The notes under the pieces: model-generated
What the model saw: the letters and a program-made list of their open reading frames with translations, nothing else
The model's database searches: none
Told to the model about the DNA's origin: nothing
Made by a program: the position numbers and the translations under genes
Origin: Plectosphaerella cucumerina
Taxonomy: Eukaryota; Ascomycota; Sordariomycetes; Glomerellales; Plectosphaerellaceae
Assembly (NCBI GenBank): GCA_020746995.1
Contig: JAGPXD010000003.1
Location: forward strand, 5,022,001-5,086,000
Direction of reading: 5' to 3'
DNA length: 64,000 nucleotides
Shown here: positions 34,161-45,120 of the stretch, piece by piece
Position numbering within the stretch: position 1 is the stretch's first letter
How the letters are laid out: the number at the start of each line of letters is the position of its first letter

Positions 34161-35579
34161 TCACAACAACCCAGATGCCTCCTCCCACCGTCCCCCCGAC
34201 CGCGTCCACACACTCCCCAGCGCACACTCCTGCCTCGCCGCCGCCTCCCCATAACTCTCATGCTCAAACCGATACCCCGGAACCTCCATCACCTCCCTCC
34301 TCGTGCGATAAGTAAACGCCTCCCTTCTCCCCTTCATAATCCCCCTCTGCAGCGGACACACCGTCTTCCTCACCTCCTCAGTGTCGTCCGGCTCGTACCA
34401 CGACGTCTTCGGCGACACCGACACCGACGACGCCCTGCTCCCTCCCGCCCCTCGCACCGTCACCGTTGACGCACTATCCCCCGTACTCGGCGCAAAATTG
34501 CCCGCTTCAAAGTAATACTCGGCCCAGTCTCCGTATACCTCCCCATCCCTCCCCTTATCCTCTCCATCGCCGCACTGACACTGAAGGCTCGTTGATATCG
34601 ACTCGCGTCCCGCCACGGCGGAGAGTCTTGTCCCCGAAAAGGACGACTTGACAGACAACGGCTCGCTCGAAGGAGGTCGTGGTAATGAGGCATCGCTGGA
34701 GCGCGCGACTTGGTGCGCGACGTGGCCCAGGCCGCCGGGCCTGATGTTCGAGTGCCTGCTGAAGCCGCTTGATGTCGATTTCGGGCTCAGCGAGAGACCG
34801 TCCCCCGCCCCTGACTTTCGCTGCTCCGATCCGCGCCAGCTTTTGTACCCCGAGTCGCGGGCCTCTATCGAGCCCCTGGCCGCCATGCGATGTGATGCCA
34901 GCAAGCTCGATCTCGTCCTCGCCTCTTGGAGTGTCGTGAAGAAGCTGTTTTGTCTCGGTCGGTATTCCTCGGGTGACTGCGTAGGGCTCTCCGGTTGAAC
35001 GACTTCGGAAGGCGGCGTTTTTGCCCTGGCGTCGACGTCGACAAGTCTCGCCGCTACCGAATGGGCATGCCGCACCGCCACGGCCTCCTGCAAAAGCGGA
35101 CTCTCGCTCAGCGCCGTGAGCGGCGACATGGTCTGCCTGCGCGCCTCCCTCTCGGCGTCACCGGTCTCCGCCGGAGGAGGGATGTCTTTCGAAAGCAGCC
35201 ACGGCCTCCAGAGCGACATGTCGATGCCGCTGAAGCGTCGGTCCTCGCCCTCTTTCTCGTCGTCGAGGAAGCCGAGCTTCTTCGGCGACCGGAAGGCCAT
35301 GAAGAAGTCCCGGCATTCCTGCTCCGATGGCGCCGCTGATGCTGGGGTCAGTTGCCTCGGACGGTCAGGCGCGTGGACGGGTGTGAACGGCGCGGCACCT
35401 TCTGCTGGGCTCGAGTGGGCTCTGGACAGGGGGAAGAGTTTCGTGAGGTTGAGGTTCCGCAGGCGCGGTCGCTGCCGGCTCGGCTTTTTGGGAGGAGTCG
35501 TGGCGGAAAAGGTCGAGGGCGAGGGCGTGCTCGGGGTCCGGGGACCGGGCGATGTGGCCGGAGAGTTCAAGTTGCTCAT
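34161..35579 (-). CDS. Orphan disordered Ser/Pro-rich protein
   Basis: A single-exon frame of 472 residues that I do not recognise. It looks coding because it is long and uninterrupted, has a proper ATG and avoids low-complexity monotony. The N-terminal 60 residues are Ser/Thr/Pro-rich and basic. Residues about 85-130 contain an ordered-looking patch (ECRDFFMAFRSPKKLGFLDDE, then GIDMSLWRPWLL). A middle region has many S-P/T-P and R-x-x-S sites. A C-terminal patch is aromatic and basic (GIMKGRREAFTYRTRREVMEVPGYRFEHE). There is no signal peptide, membrane span or catalytic motif. It could be a regulatory or scaffold protein controlled by phosphorylation; that is only inference from composition. 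Confidence 0.65.
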   Translation of the reverse strand: MSNLNSPATSPGPRTPSTPSPSTFSATTPPKKPSRQRPRLRNLNLTKLFPLSRAHSSPAEGAAPFTPVHAPDRPRQLTPASAAPSEQECRDFFMAFRSPKKLGFLDDEKEGEDRRFSGIDMSLWRPWLLSKDIPPPAETGDAEREARRQTMSPLTALSESPLLQEAVAVRHAHSVAARLVDVDARAKTPPSEVVQPESPTQSPEEYRPRQNSFFTTLQEARTRSSLLASHRMAARGSIEARDSGYKSWRGSEQRKSGAGDGLSLSPKSTSSGFSRHSNIRPGGLGHVAHQVARSSDASLPRPPSSEPLSVKSSFSGTRLSAVAGRESISTSLQCQCGDGEDKGRDGEVYGDWAEYYFEAGNFAPSTGDSASTVTVRGAGGSRASSVSVSPKTSWYEPDDTEEVRKTVCPLQRGIMKGRREAFTYRTRREVMEVPGYRFEHESYGEAAARQECALGSVWTRSGGRWEEASGLL

Positions 35580-36082
35580 CTCGATAGCTGCAAGGGGGGA
35601 TAGATACGGGGCCTCTTTTCGCGCAAAAGCAAAAACCAGCCTTTTTCGATGGGATATTCAGCCGCGAATCGATGACTGCGCGTCCAATACAGTAATGTTC
35701 CAATCTGGAACAGGCTGTGGTTTTGACTCAAGACCTCGAGGGGGAATCCAACCGCATCGTCGGCAAAGCCGCATGCCTGGGGAACCTCTGCCCGCACACC
35801 CTGCATCGTGGTCGACAAAGAGCCTGATCTGCACCGAGTGCCACGAGGTGCTCCCTCGCAGCCGTAAAGGGTGGCGAGGCGTCTTGAACACAGCGCCTTT
35901 GTTGGCCGAGTCGGGCTGTACGCAGGGCCACACCTACACTCTCGAGTCGCACAAGGGATCCACGAATAGCCTAACCTTTCCATTGGGATGTATGCGGGAA
36001 ACGCTGCAAGTGCACTAAATAAGATGTCCGCCCAGAGCCCCCCCGCCCCTTGACCCAGCCGTTCTTTTTGCAAAGCCTCCCT
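35580..36082. other. Intergenic region upstream of the orphan gene
   Basis: A 503-bp stretch between the orphan gene start and the vhc1 stop. No feature is visible beyond the expected promoter and 3' UTR. Confidence 0.4.
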
Positions 36083-39000
36083 TCACAGCCCGACCGTCAC
36101 TGTCATATTGTTGCTGAGGACGAGGAGCACGGGCGGCAGCTCGTGACAAAGCACCTCAATGTCGGAAAGATACTGCACGCTGGCCTCTTCGTCGTGGCAT
36201 GTTCCCTCGCTCGGGATGGGCAGCGTCGTGAACATGACTGCCGTATCGGCGCTGTGTTGTCTCATCAGCTCGTTGAGTACGAGGTGTTGCGCCCGACTCG
36301 GAAGATCGTTGAACGAGAGGGGAATGCCCTGGGTCGAGTAGATGGACCCGCGGTCCTCTTCGCTGAAGCCTGAGTTCATCCGATATCGAGCCAGGATCTC
36401 GGCCATGTCCAGCTGCGCATCTGCAGGGTCGACATGCGACACGACAGAGGATCTACGCGATCGGTACGTAGGCTCTGCAAACGTGATGGCTGGCCCTGTA
36501 TTTACCCCAGCATCGGGCCTGGGAGCTTCGGGTCGCCATCCAGTCGAGGACTGCTGAGAGAAGCCTGGGCGTTCACCGCGGGGCGTAGGGTCTGTATCGG
36601 CAAACATGATTGTTGGACCGCCCTCGTCGACCGTGACCTTGGTCTCCGGTACAGGCCGGCTAGAGAAGCGGACCGCGGAAGACTGACGCGACAATGCCGG
36701 TCGAAGTGGCGTTGCGACGCCTGAAGGGGTTTGTTCTTCTGGAAAGTCGGGGAACTCCTCGTTCATGCTCGACTTCGGAGGCTGGAGAGACTTTGCCGAC
36801 AGGGTACGAGGGAGGCCGAGGCCATCGGTCGAGCGAGACTGACTAGCCCCCGCTCCCTGCATTGTACCATAGGCAGAAGCATCCCCGGACGAAGCCCCGA
36901 CTCTTCGAGGGTGTCGTCCTCGCCTCTTTGCTGACGTCCTTCCGAGAATATCGTCGCTGACACTTCGACCTCCTCCAGCGCGTGACAGCAGGGGCCGCCG
37001 GACCGCTTCCTCCACCTCGTATTCTTGGTAAGCGTCTTCGGTCACATCGTCGTCGTCGTCGTCGTCGTCATCGTCTAGTCCGGCATCCGAAGCTGCGATC
37101 GATTCGAGGTTCTCGGTATCACTGGCAGCCCCGTCCGAGGTCTCCTCTTCCTCAAAAACCTCGTCACCAAGATGGGAGGTATGAATACCCACGTTCACCC
37201 CCAACTTTCTGAGGCGGGAGGCAGTCGGCTTTTTGCGTATGTCAGACATGTTGACGTAGCTCGCGCGGCGGCCGTCATCTTGGACGGGAGAAACGTGCGG
37301 GTTGAAGAGGCCTGGCCTTCCCGCTGTCGATTCGAAGATGGTGGTGAGTGACGAAAGCCCCTGCGTCGGCGTCGTGCTCTGGGGGTCGGCACCCCTGAAC
37401 ATTTGCAACTCGTCCCACCACTCCTCTTTGCCGAGGACGTCGTTCACCATAATCTCAAGATCAAGGTCGCCCGGAGAACGCCCGTTGATGATTAGCTCGT
37501 AGGTCTTGAGGCTTCCGCAGGCCAGCCAGAAGACATGGACTTCAGCCTCGATCCTCAGTTTCTCGAGCAGCGCTTGCACTCTGGCCGTCTCTTCTGCCAC
37601 CTCGCTTTCGTACTCGACAAACACCATGACACGGGGGGTGTACACCTGCTTCCAAGCAGGAACGCTGTGGAGGATGTATCCAAGCTGCAGAATCAGGGTA
37701 TCTGTACGCATTAGCAGCATACATCAATACGGATAAAGGCACTCACATGTATCAAAGTTGGTGGTCAAAACACTCTTGCCGTCAGCAAGAACCTCAGCCG
37801 ACATCTGGATCGGCCAGAGGTCGATGTACTTCTTCGTGTTGGCTTTGTCCGTCCGGGGGGTCTCAAGATTCTCGAAGCCCTTGCCCACGGCGACATTCAG
37901 CTTGTACTGAAGGGCCAGGTCTTCGAGCATGGTCATATAGCTGGTCACGCTCATTGTGTCTTCCGTTTTGATGACGTCGGTTGGCAGGACACCTTCCAGT
38001 ATACGGGCCGAAGTGTCGCCGCGCCTTCTCTTCATGTTGGGTCTTTCAGGTCCGCCGGCCTTCTTGGGCTGTGGCCTCCTCGGCTTGGTTGGGGAGGTGG
38101 GGAGATCTGGTACTCTGATTCCGGTCTTGGACCTCCGCAGGTCGTCCATATTGTAGAAGCCCACCACCGCGATATTTGGCCGCATTCCGCCGAGGCCGGC
38201 TGATAGGATGAGATTGCGGATACCCCATGTGATGGTAGGCGACATGGTGAGCTGGACGAAGGCCTTGATGCGGGAGGACTCGAGGATGTAGTTTGTCCAG
38301 GCTGCCTGTTGCAGCTTTGCTTCCTGAACGCCGCTCTTAAAGTCGTCGGTGACGATGACATGGCCTAGAATGTACAGTGAGCCCTTCTTGATGGAGTTGC
38401 AGAACCGAATGAGTCGAGTTTGTGAGCGCGGGTTGTTGATGAGCAGAATGATCTGTGGACGCCAGAACTTAATATGCTCTGGACGGAGGCGCAGCAAGTA
38501 CTTCCGCACTTGGTGGTAAATGAGGTTCTGCGAAACGTCGCCCCAGCGTTTGGGCGGGCTGAGGTAGTGGATGAGAGAAAAGAGGAACACTAGCACGCAG
38601 ACGGCGATGGCGGCGTACGTGTCGTCTATGAAGAACATGCAAGCGGCGGACAGCACGCTGCCAAGGAACGCGGTCTGCCAGCTGAAGAACTTGAAGGCTG
38701 GTCTGAAGTTGGGTGCCGAGCCGATCTTGAGCAAGAAGCAAGCCAGATTCATGACGAAGAAGGTCATCTGTGAATCTATGTTAGCCGCTGGGTTCGTGGT
38801 GCGATTATTAAAAAGGAGCTCATGCCTGGTATCCCATGGAAATAAAGGTGGCAATCTGGTTCAGATCTGCCAGCATAGCCACCTGGGCAATAGCGTAGGT
38901 CAAGAGGATGGCCAACACCGGCTCATCGGTCCTCTTTGTACCATGCCCGAAGACGGAGAGACCGGGCAGCAGTTTGTCCCTAGCCAGAGCCTGCATCAGC

Positions 39001-40047
39001 TTTGCGGCGCCGATGAGGCCCATGACCGCCGAGAAAAAGGTCACGGCGACCTCGCCCGCAAGAATCAGCGGGGCAGAGAGACTGGTGTGGGAGATGATGT
39101 TTGCGTTGTGGAGGAAGGAGGCGCGCGTCGTGCTGGCAGCCATGGAGAAGATGACAACGAGGTAGGCGATGAAGGTAGTCATCATGGCCCAGAGTGTTCC
39201 CTTTGGGATTGATCTGCTGGGCTCTCGGAGATCCCCCGACATCGAGGCGCCGGCGAAGATGCCTGAAGTCGCTGGAAACAAGATGCCAAACACTTTCCGA
39301 AAGGTTTCGAATCCTTGGTAGTGCCCGGGTTGTGCGTGAGGCGCAAAGTTGTCCAGCAGTGTCTCGACACTCAGTCCAGTAAACTCGATGCCCAGGTCCT
39401 CGTCATGGAAAGGGGTCTTGAAGGCGGCGGAGACGGGGATGCTGAGTACGGCAAGGGAGAGAATGACGAGTAGGCCGTTGCTGGTCTTTGCGAACATGCC
39501 GCTTCCTGCAAGGCCGAGCGCAGCGCAGCCCAGGAGCGCCATCGTCTGGAGCCCATAGCCGGCCCAATAGCCGCTGGGAAAGGCTGCATCCATGTTCAGT
39601 CTGATACAGTCTATCAGACCAACGACGTTCATGGCTGTGTTGAGGACCTGAGCGAGATAGAACAGGACGCCGATGGAGCCGCCAAACTCGGGGCCGAGAG
39701 ACCTCGATATGAGATAGTAGGCGCCGCCGCCCTTGACCTCACCATTTGAGGCAATGGCGGAAAGCGAGAGGGTGGTGAGAAAGTCAACCAGATACGCAGC
39801 CACCAGGAGTCCTAGGAGATATGGTCAGTTGATCACAGGCCAGCATCTCATCGTGAACAAAGGGGGGCAAACCAAGCATGCCCAGGAGTCCAACTTGTCC
39901 CAGAATGACGCCGAACCGAAGGAACATCAGAATGCTGAGGATGTTCAGGTAGACGGGGATGTAGACGCCGGAGGTGGTGCCGAGCTTGGACGACCGTTTG
40001 GTCTGATCCAAGCTCGTGAGGCTCGGCCGTTTATCGTTGGCAGACAT
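36083..40047 (-). CDS. vhc1: Vacuolar cation-chloride cotransporter Vhc1 (SLC12 family)
   Basis: Vhc1 is the fungal K-Cl cotransporter of the vacuole membrane. Exons are 40047-39873, 39811-38826, 38767-37747 and 37701-36083, giving 1,266 residues. The N-terminal half is the SLC12 amino-acid-permease fold: YIPVYLNILSILMFLRFG, GGGAYYLISRSLGPEFGGSIG and GIFAGASMSGDLREP. Eleven or twelve spans end near the second splice junction, ISMGYQ|MTFFVMNLACFLLK. The C-terminal half is the cytosolic SLC12 domain, interrupted by a fungal insertion with ten consecutive Asp residues and many Ser-rich stretches. The protein ends VLLVLSNNMTVTVGL. The second intron (38825-38768) uses a GC donor (GCATGA) with GCTAAC branch and CACAG acceptor. 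The gene is divergent from the avt3-type gene. Confidence 0.92.
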
Positions 40048-42290
40048 GGCGGAGTGCGTGCAGAAGAGATGGCGGTTGCGACTGCATGTGAGGAACGGAG
40101 GGCGATATCACGACCGATGGGACGAGGTCTTCGATACGCTCTGGTTTGTGCCCAACCGCCAAATCCACAACCAAAAAGTCGAGCCTGACACGAGCGCACG
40201 GATACGTGGGATGTCCGTTCGAGTGGTGGTGGTGCCTCTCGAGGGAGGGGACGTGACGGGGGGTTTGTGGGTTATTAAAGGTGAGTGCCGGCCTGGTTGG
40301 TCCGGTGCATGAAGCGGAGGGCAAGGAGGAAACAATCAGTAGAGAAGAATCTCGCGAGGAGCCAAGGCCGGCCCAGCCGAGTTCAAGTTCACTGGTTGAT
40401 GAGGACAGGCAAGCAGCGATCGAGTGCCGAGTCAGGAAAACCGACCATCTGGAGTTCGGGCTGGGGCTCGGGGGTGAGGAGTAAATGCAAATGGGAATAC
40501 AGGACGATCCAAGGCGAACTAGCATGCACGGCTACGGACAGCATGCCAATGCACGTCTTGTGTTCGCTGGAGCCGCCGCAGTCGACAGCCGTGGGTGGAC
40601 AGGGAGGTGCCGGAGGTGCAGCAAAGAGGATACCGATGCTGCACAGGTGCGCCGAAAGGGAGACGGCCCAACGCTCATTGGGCAGGGTGGCAGCGCAACC
40701 GGGGGAAAGCGACGTCAGCCCAGGCTCGGAGATGCGGATTCAGGGTCCTCTCGTGATGAATGTGAGGTGCCCAGTGGACATGTCTTGCTTCTATGCGAAC
40801 CGGGCGCTGTGCTGCATCTGGGGAGACAGGCTTCTGTTGTGTCGGCTTTCCCGTGAGATGGACGAGATGATGCGCCCAGACGAAGCCAGGGTCCGGGTTG
40901 TTTCGTCGGTGAGGAAAGAGTCACGACAGACTTGGCATTCGGGTCGGGGGTGATTCGGGGGATGGCCTGAAGACGGTGAGTGACAGCACAGAAGAGGCAA
41001 AGGGGGGGCTGCCTGCTTTCAAGTTGGGGCTTCAGGCGGAGAGATCGACGTGGAGCCCCCCACCTTCTCTGTTGGCTGGCGCGGAGATGGGATGGATGAG
41101 CCTCGTAAGGTGGGCAGGCGGGATATAACGAGGCGTCGGAGGGGGGAGGCGGTCAGGCATGCGCCGGCGTGGATGAGGTGTTTGTCCGCATTTTTGAGGT
41201 TTGATCCAAGGGCTGTGACTTGAAGACTCGGTCAAGGCAGTAGAGGCGGTGCAAGGTCCGAGGCTGCAACGCTTCGATGCACCGAAAACGGGGAATGTAG
41301 AGGTGAAACAGCATCAACACTGCGCTGGAGGTCGATCACGGGGGTTGTCTCTTGCCTCTCTTAGGTTCAGCCCGACAGGGCAGTCTCCTTCGCGAAGGCT
41401 CGAGTCGGTCGTGCCTGCCTTTACAATCTTGACTCTTGACGCGGCCAACTTCCTCCATAATCAAGAACATTCTTTCCGAGCCATTCATCATGAAAATCCA
41501 GGCTTCCGTCCAGCTCACAGGAAACATAGATGCACCAAAACAATTCGAGTTGTCGGTTGTCCGGCTACGAGGCAGGGATCATGGGGGGCTCGTCAGCAGA
41601 GTCAGCATTGCTTCGCTTCGCTGCTTATCGTCCACTGCACCTTCCCAAGTCCTCAGTGATCAATGCACACTGCAGTCACAGTGGGTGCGGGCCCACCGGG
41701 CTTGGTCCCGTCCACCGAGCACCTCAGCATCCAGACAGCACGTGTTCCCAGGCAGGAGCACTGAGGTACCGCTGTAGCTCCGCCAACGCCGGTGACTCGG
41801 GGCAGCAGCCGCCCGCGTGCCCTTGCTCTCCCGTCCCAGCGCTGCCTTGCCGGCCGCTAAGTTCCATGCCGCCCGTACCCGTACTGTAGTCACCAGACCT
41901 GCTCTTATCACGGGATGCTCTCGACTCGACCACCACCTCCTCCCGAACCTGCGATAACAACCCGCGAGCCCCAATTGACCTACCTCATCCTCATCAGCGG
42001 TCCTTCCCCTCGTGCCCTGTGAGACCCTCGTCCTCGCACCGATCCCGATCCAAACCCCCGCTGCAGATCGCGTCCCCCAGCCTCGTATACGCCGCCTGGT
42101 TTTCCGCCGAGCTAACGACGGTCGCTTGCTTCCTTGCCGTTGCAGAAAACCCTCGTCTCGCCCGCGACCCGCCTTCGATTCGCCGCACTGCACCGCACTG
42201 CACCGATATCGCCCACCGCCCTCAACCAGAACCGACCGACCGCCCAGAGCATGCCCTAGATCCCGACACTTCTGACACAACACTCACGAA
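40048..42290. promoter_or_regulatory. Divergent intergenic region vhc1 / avt3
   Basis: A 2.2-kb stretch separates the start codons of two vacuolar transporter genes. The last 450 bases before avt3 are C-rich on the plus strand and the first several hundred before vhc1 are C/T-rich on the minus strand, consistent with two long leaders. No ORF with coding character was found. Confidence 0.4.
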
Positions 42291-44633
42291 ATGTCGTCTC
42301 CGTATAGGGACATCCCCCGGGCCTCGTCGCCCTCGAGGCTCTTCGGCACGTCAGCCCCGCGCGCCGACGCAACCGCGAGGCTCGCGTCGCCCGTCCCCTC
42401 GCACCAGTTCCTCGGCACTCCTCCCGCCCAGCCCGTCAATGCTCCCGATGCCTCGAGGACGAACGGCAGCGGCTCCAACGGCTTCAGTAGCACACCTCTC
42501 GCTGGTGCCGTGAGCTCCAGCGTTCAAGGCCCCGGTGTGTCGGCCCTCGCGGCGGCCCTGTCCAACTCGATAGGCACATCGCCGCCGAGGCACGGCACGC
42601 CTGCCGTCCGTCCTCAGTCGCCGCCGCCGCGTTCTGGCTCACCTCATGCTCGCGCCCAGTCCCCTTTCGCTGCCACGGCCCAGCTGTCCAGCACACCGCA
42701 GACCAACTACGGCTCCTTCGACACAAGATCCCGCAACGCGCCCTACGAGGACCCCGAGATTGTCAAGAGGCATCTGGTTCAGGCCACCGATGCCGGCTCA
42801 GAGGTCGGCAGCCTGCGGGATGGCGGCAAGGGAAAACAGACTGCTGCTTCGGGCGCTGGTCTGGATGACGAAGAGTTTTCCAGCCTGCGGCTGCAGGGCG
42901 GCGATGTCACGCGCGGCATCTACAAGTGGACCGAGGAGGCCGAGGCCAAGAGCAAGATGCAGCGCAGCAAGAGCTTCAGCCTGTCGCGTCCCGACCCCGA
43001 GAACGAGGCCCTCGATATCAGCGCCATCAAGGTCCCTGGAGGCTTCAGGCGCAACTACATCAGACGCTCCGCACGCAGCCCCTCGGCCGACCCCGAAGGT
43101 AGGAGCCCCGGCGAGGAGCCCCAGCAGAAGCTCCTAACGGCAAGCTTTATGGAGTTCCTCTCCCTCTACGGCCACTTCGCCGGTGAGGAGCTCGAAGAGG
43201 ACGACGAGGACCTTCGCCCCGGCGAGTACTTCTCTTCAGGGGAGGACGACGAGTACGATAGCGACGAGCACAGCGACGACGACCGCGAGCCCATGGAGGA
43301 TAGCGCCTTGCTCACCCCTTCGAGACGCAAGCGCAGGCGCAAGGTTCGCGGCGGCAGCGGCAAGACCAGCCCCATGGGCGCAGCCCTGCTGTTGTTGAAG
43401 TCCTTCGTCGGCACCGGTGTTCTTTTCCTGCCGCGCGCCTATCTCAACGGCGGCATGGTCTTCAGTAACCTCATCCTGCTCGCCGTCGCCGCTCTCAGCT
43501 ACCACTGCTTCATCCTCCTCGTCTCCACCCGCCTCAAGGTTGAGGGCTCCTTCGGTGACCTTGGTGGCATCCTCTACGGCAAGTGGATGCGCACCATGAT
43601 CCTGTCCTCCATCGTTCTCAGCCAGATCGGCTTCGTCGCCGCCTACATGGTCTTCACCTCGGAGAGCCTGCAAGCCTTTGTCCTCGCCGTCACGAAATGC
43701 GGCACCTGGATGGACATCAAGTGGTTCATCCTCATCCAGATGGCCATCTTCCTGCCCTTCTCCCTGCTGCGCGATATCGAGAAGCTGGGCTTCACCGCCC
43801 TCATCGCCGACGCCTTCATCCTCATCGGCCTCGCCTACCTGTTCTACTACGATGTCCTGACCCTGAGCACAAACGGTCTCGCCGACATCATCATGTTCAA
43901 CAGCGGCAACTGGACCCTCTTCATCGGCACAGCCATTTTCACCTTCGAGGGCATCGGCCTCATCATCCCCATCCAGGAGTCGATGGCGAACCCGCGCAAG
44001 TTCCCCCGCGTCATGTTTGTCGTCATGATCATCATCACCGTCCTCTTCATCACTATGGGTGGCATCTCCTACGCCGCCTACGGATCCAAGACGGAGACAG
44101 TCGTCCTCCTCAACCTGCCCCAGGACAACAAGCTCGTCAACGGCGTCCAGTTCCTCTACTCGACCGCCATCATGCTCTCCACGCCCCTGCAGATCTTCCC
44201 CGCCATCAAGATCACCGAGAACGCCCTCTTCACCAAGAGCGGCAAGTACAACCCCTACATCAAGTGGCAGAAGAACTCTTACCGCTTCCTCTTCGTCACC
44301 ATGTGCTCCGCCATCGCCTGGGGCGGCGCCGACAACCTGGACAAGTTTGTCGCTCTGGTCGGCAACTTTGCCTGTATCCCCCTCGTCTTCATCTACCCTG
44401 TAGGTTCCTCGGCCCCGTGGTAACGCACCCCCCCCGCTGACACACTTCCGCAGCCCCTTCTCCATCTCAGGGCCGTCGCCAAGAACCGCTTCTGGCGTGT
44501 TGCTGATATGGTCCTCACCGTCTTTGGCTTCGTCGCCATGGGCTACACCACCATTCTTACCGTCCAGGCCTGGGCCAACGACGCCGGCGGCCCCAAGCTG
44601 CCCAGCTACTGCGACCCCGACGGCAAGAACTAG
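42291..44633 (+). CDS. avt3: Vacuolar amino acid transporter, Avt3/Avt4 type
   Basis: A member of the amino acid/auxin permease (SLC32/36-like) family; yeast Avt3 and Avt4 export neutral and basic amino acids from the vacuole. Exons are 42291-44399 and 44454-44633; the 54-bp intron (GTAGGT donor, CCGCAG acceptor) falls in the codon boundary IYP|PLLHLRAV. The product is 762 residues. The first 360 are cytosolic, Ser/Pro-rich, then acidic, with YGSFDTRSR and a Lys/Arg cluster (SRRKRRRKVR) just before the membrane domain. Eleven or so spans start with GAALLLLKSFVGTGVLFLP, the family signature, and continue through IFTFEGIGLIIPIQESM. The short C-terminal tail ends PSYCDPDGKN. The long N-terminus is typical of fungal Avt3. 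Confidence 0.9.
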
Positions 44634-45120
44634 TCGTCAGAGACGAGTTCACCAACCAACCAACATCCCACCTATTCTTACCTCCCACACACTCACGCAC
44701 GCCTCTTGTCACAGTATACGTTTCTTCACTTCGGAGATTTGCCATTTCTTGCATATCATGTCGCATTTTGGAAAGGAGTTCTCGGCCGCATTCGGGAAGA
44801 TAGGTCTCGCGCGCGCACCCCCCATATTGTTGTAGAATGTTCAGTAGAAGCCACAATGTACAGCCCACGTCGACATCAGCTGAACATGATCTTGTGAAAG
44901 TTTGCTTCAATGTGCCACGAGGCAGGACTCGATTACTCTCTCTCAATGGGGTTTGTTTTACCCTCACAATCCGCTTGACGCCATGCCTTGCCCGAACACG
45001 GGGAAAGGGGTCCCCCCTCCCCCTTCCCTACAGCTAATAATAACAGTCGTCGTGCGACAACACACGCATGATGGAACTCCGTGAAAACGCCTTACCCCAT
45101 GCAGATGACAGACGCCCCTC
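44634..45120. other. Convergent intergenic region avt3 / scc4
   Basis: A 487-bp stretch between convergent genes, expected to carry both 3' UTRs. No ORF or repeat stands out. Confidence 0.45.

Noticed and set aside
43236..44465. A 409-codon minus-strand frame opposite avt3
   Set aside because: It is rich in Asp, Glu, Gly and Val, as the complement of a GC3-rich membrane protein gene would be, and it shadows a firmly identified transporter.
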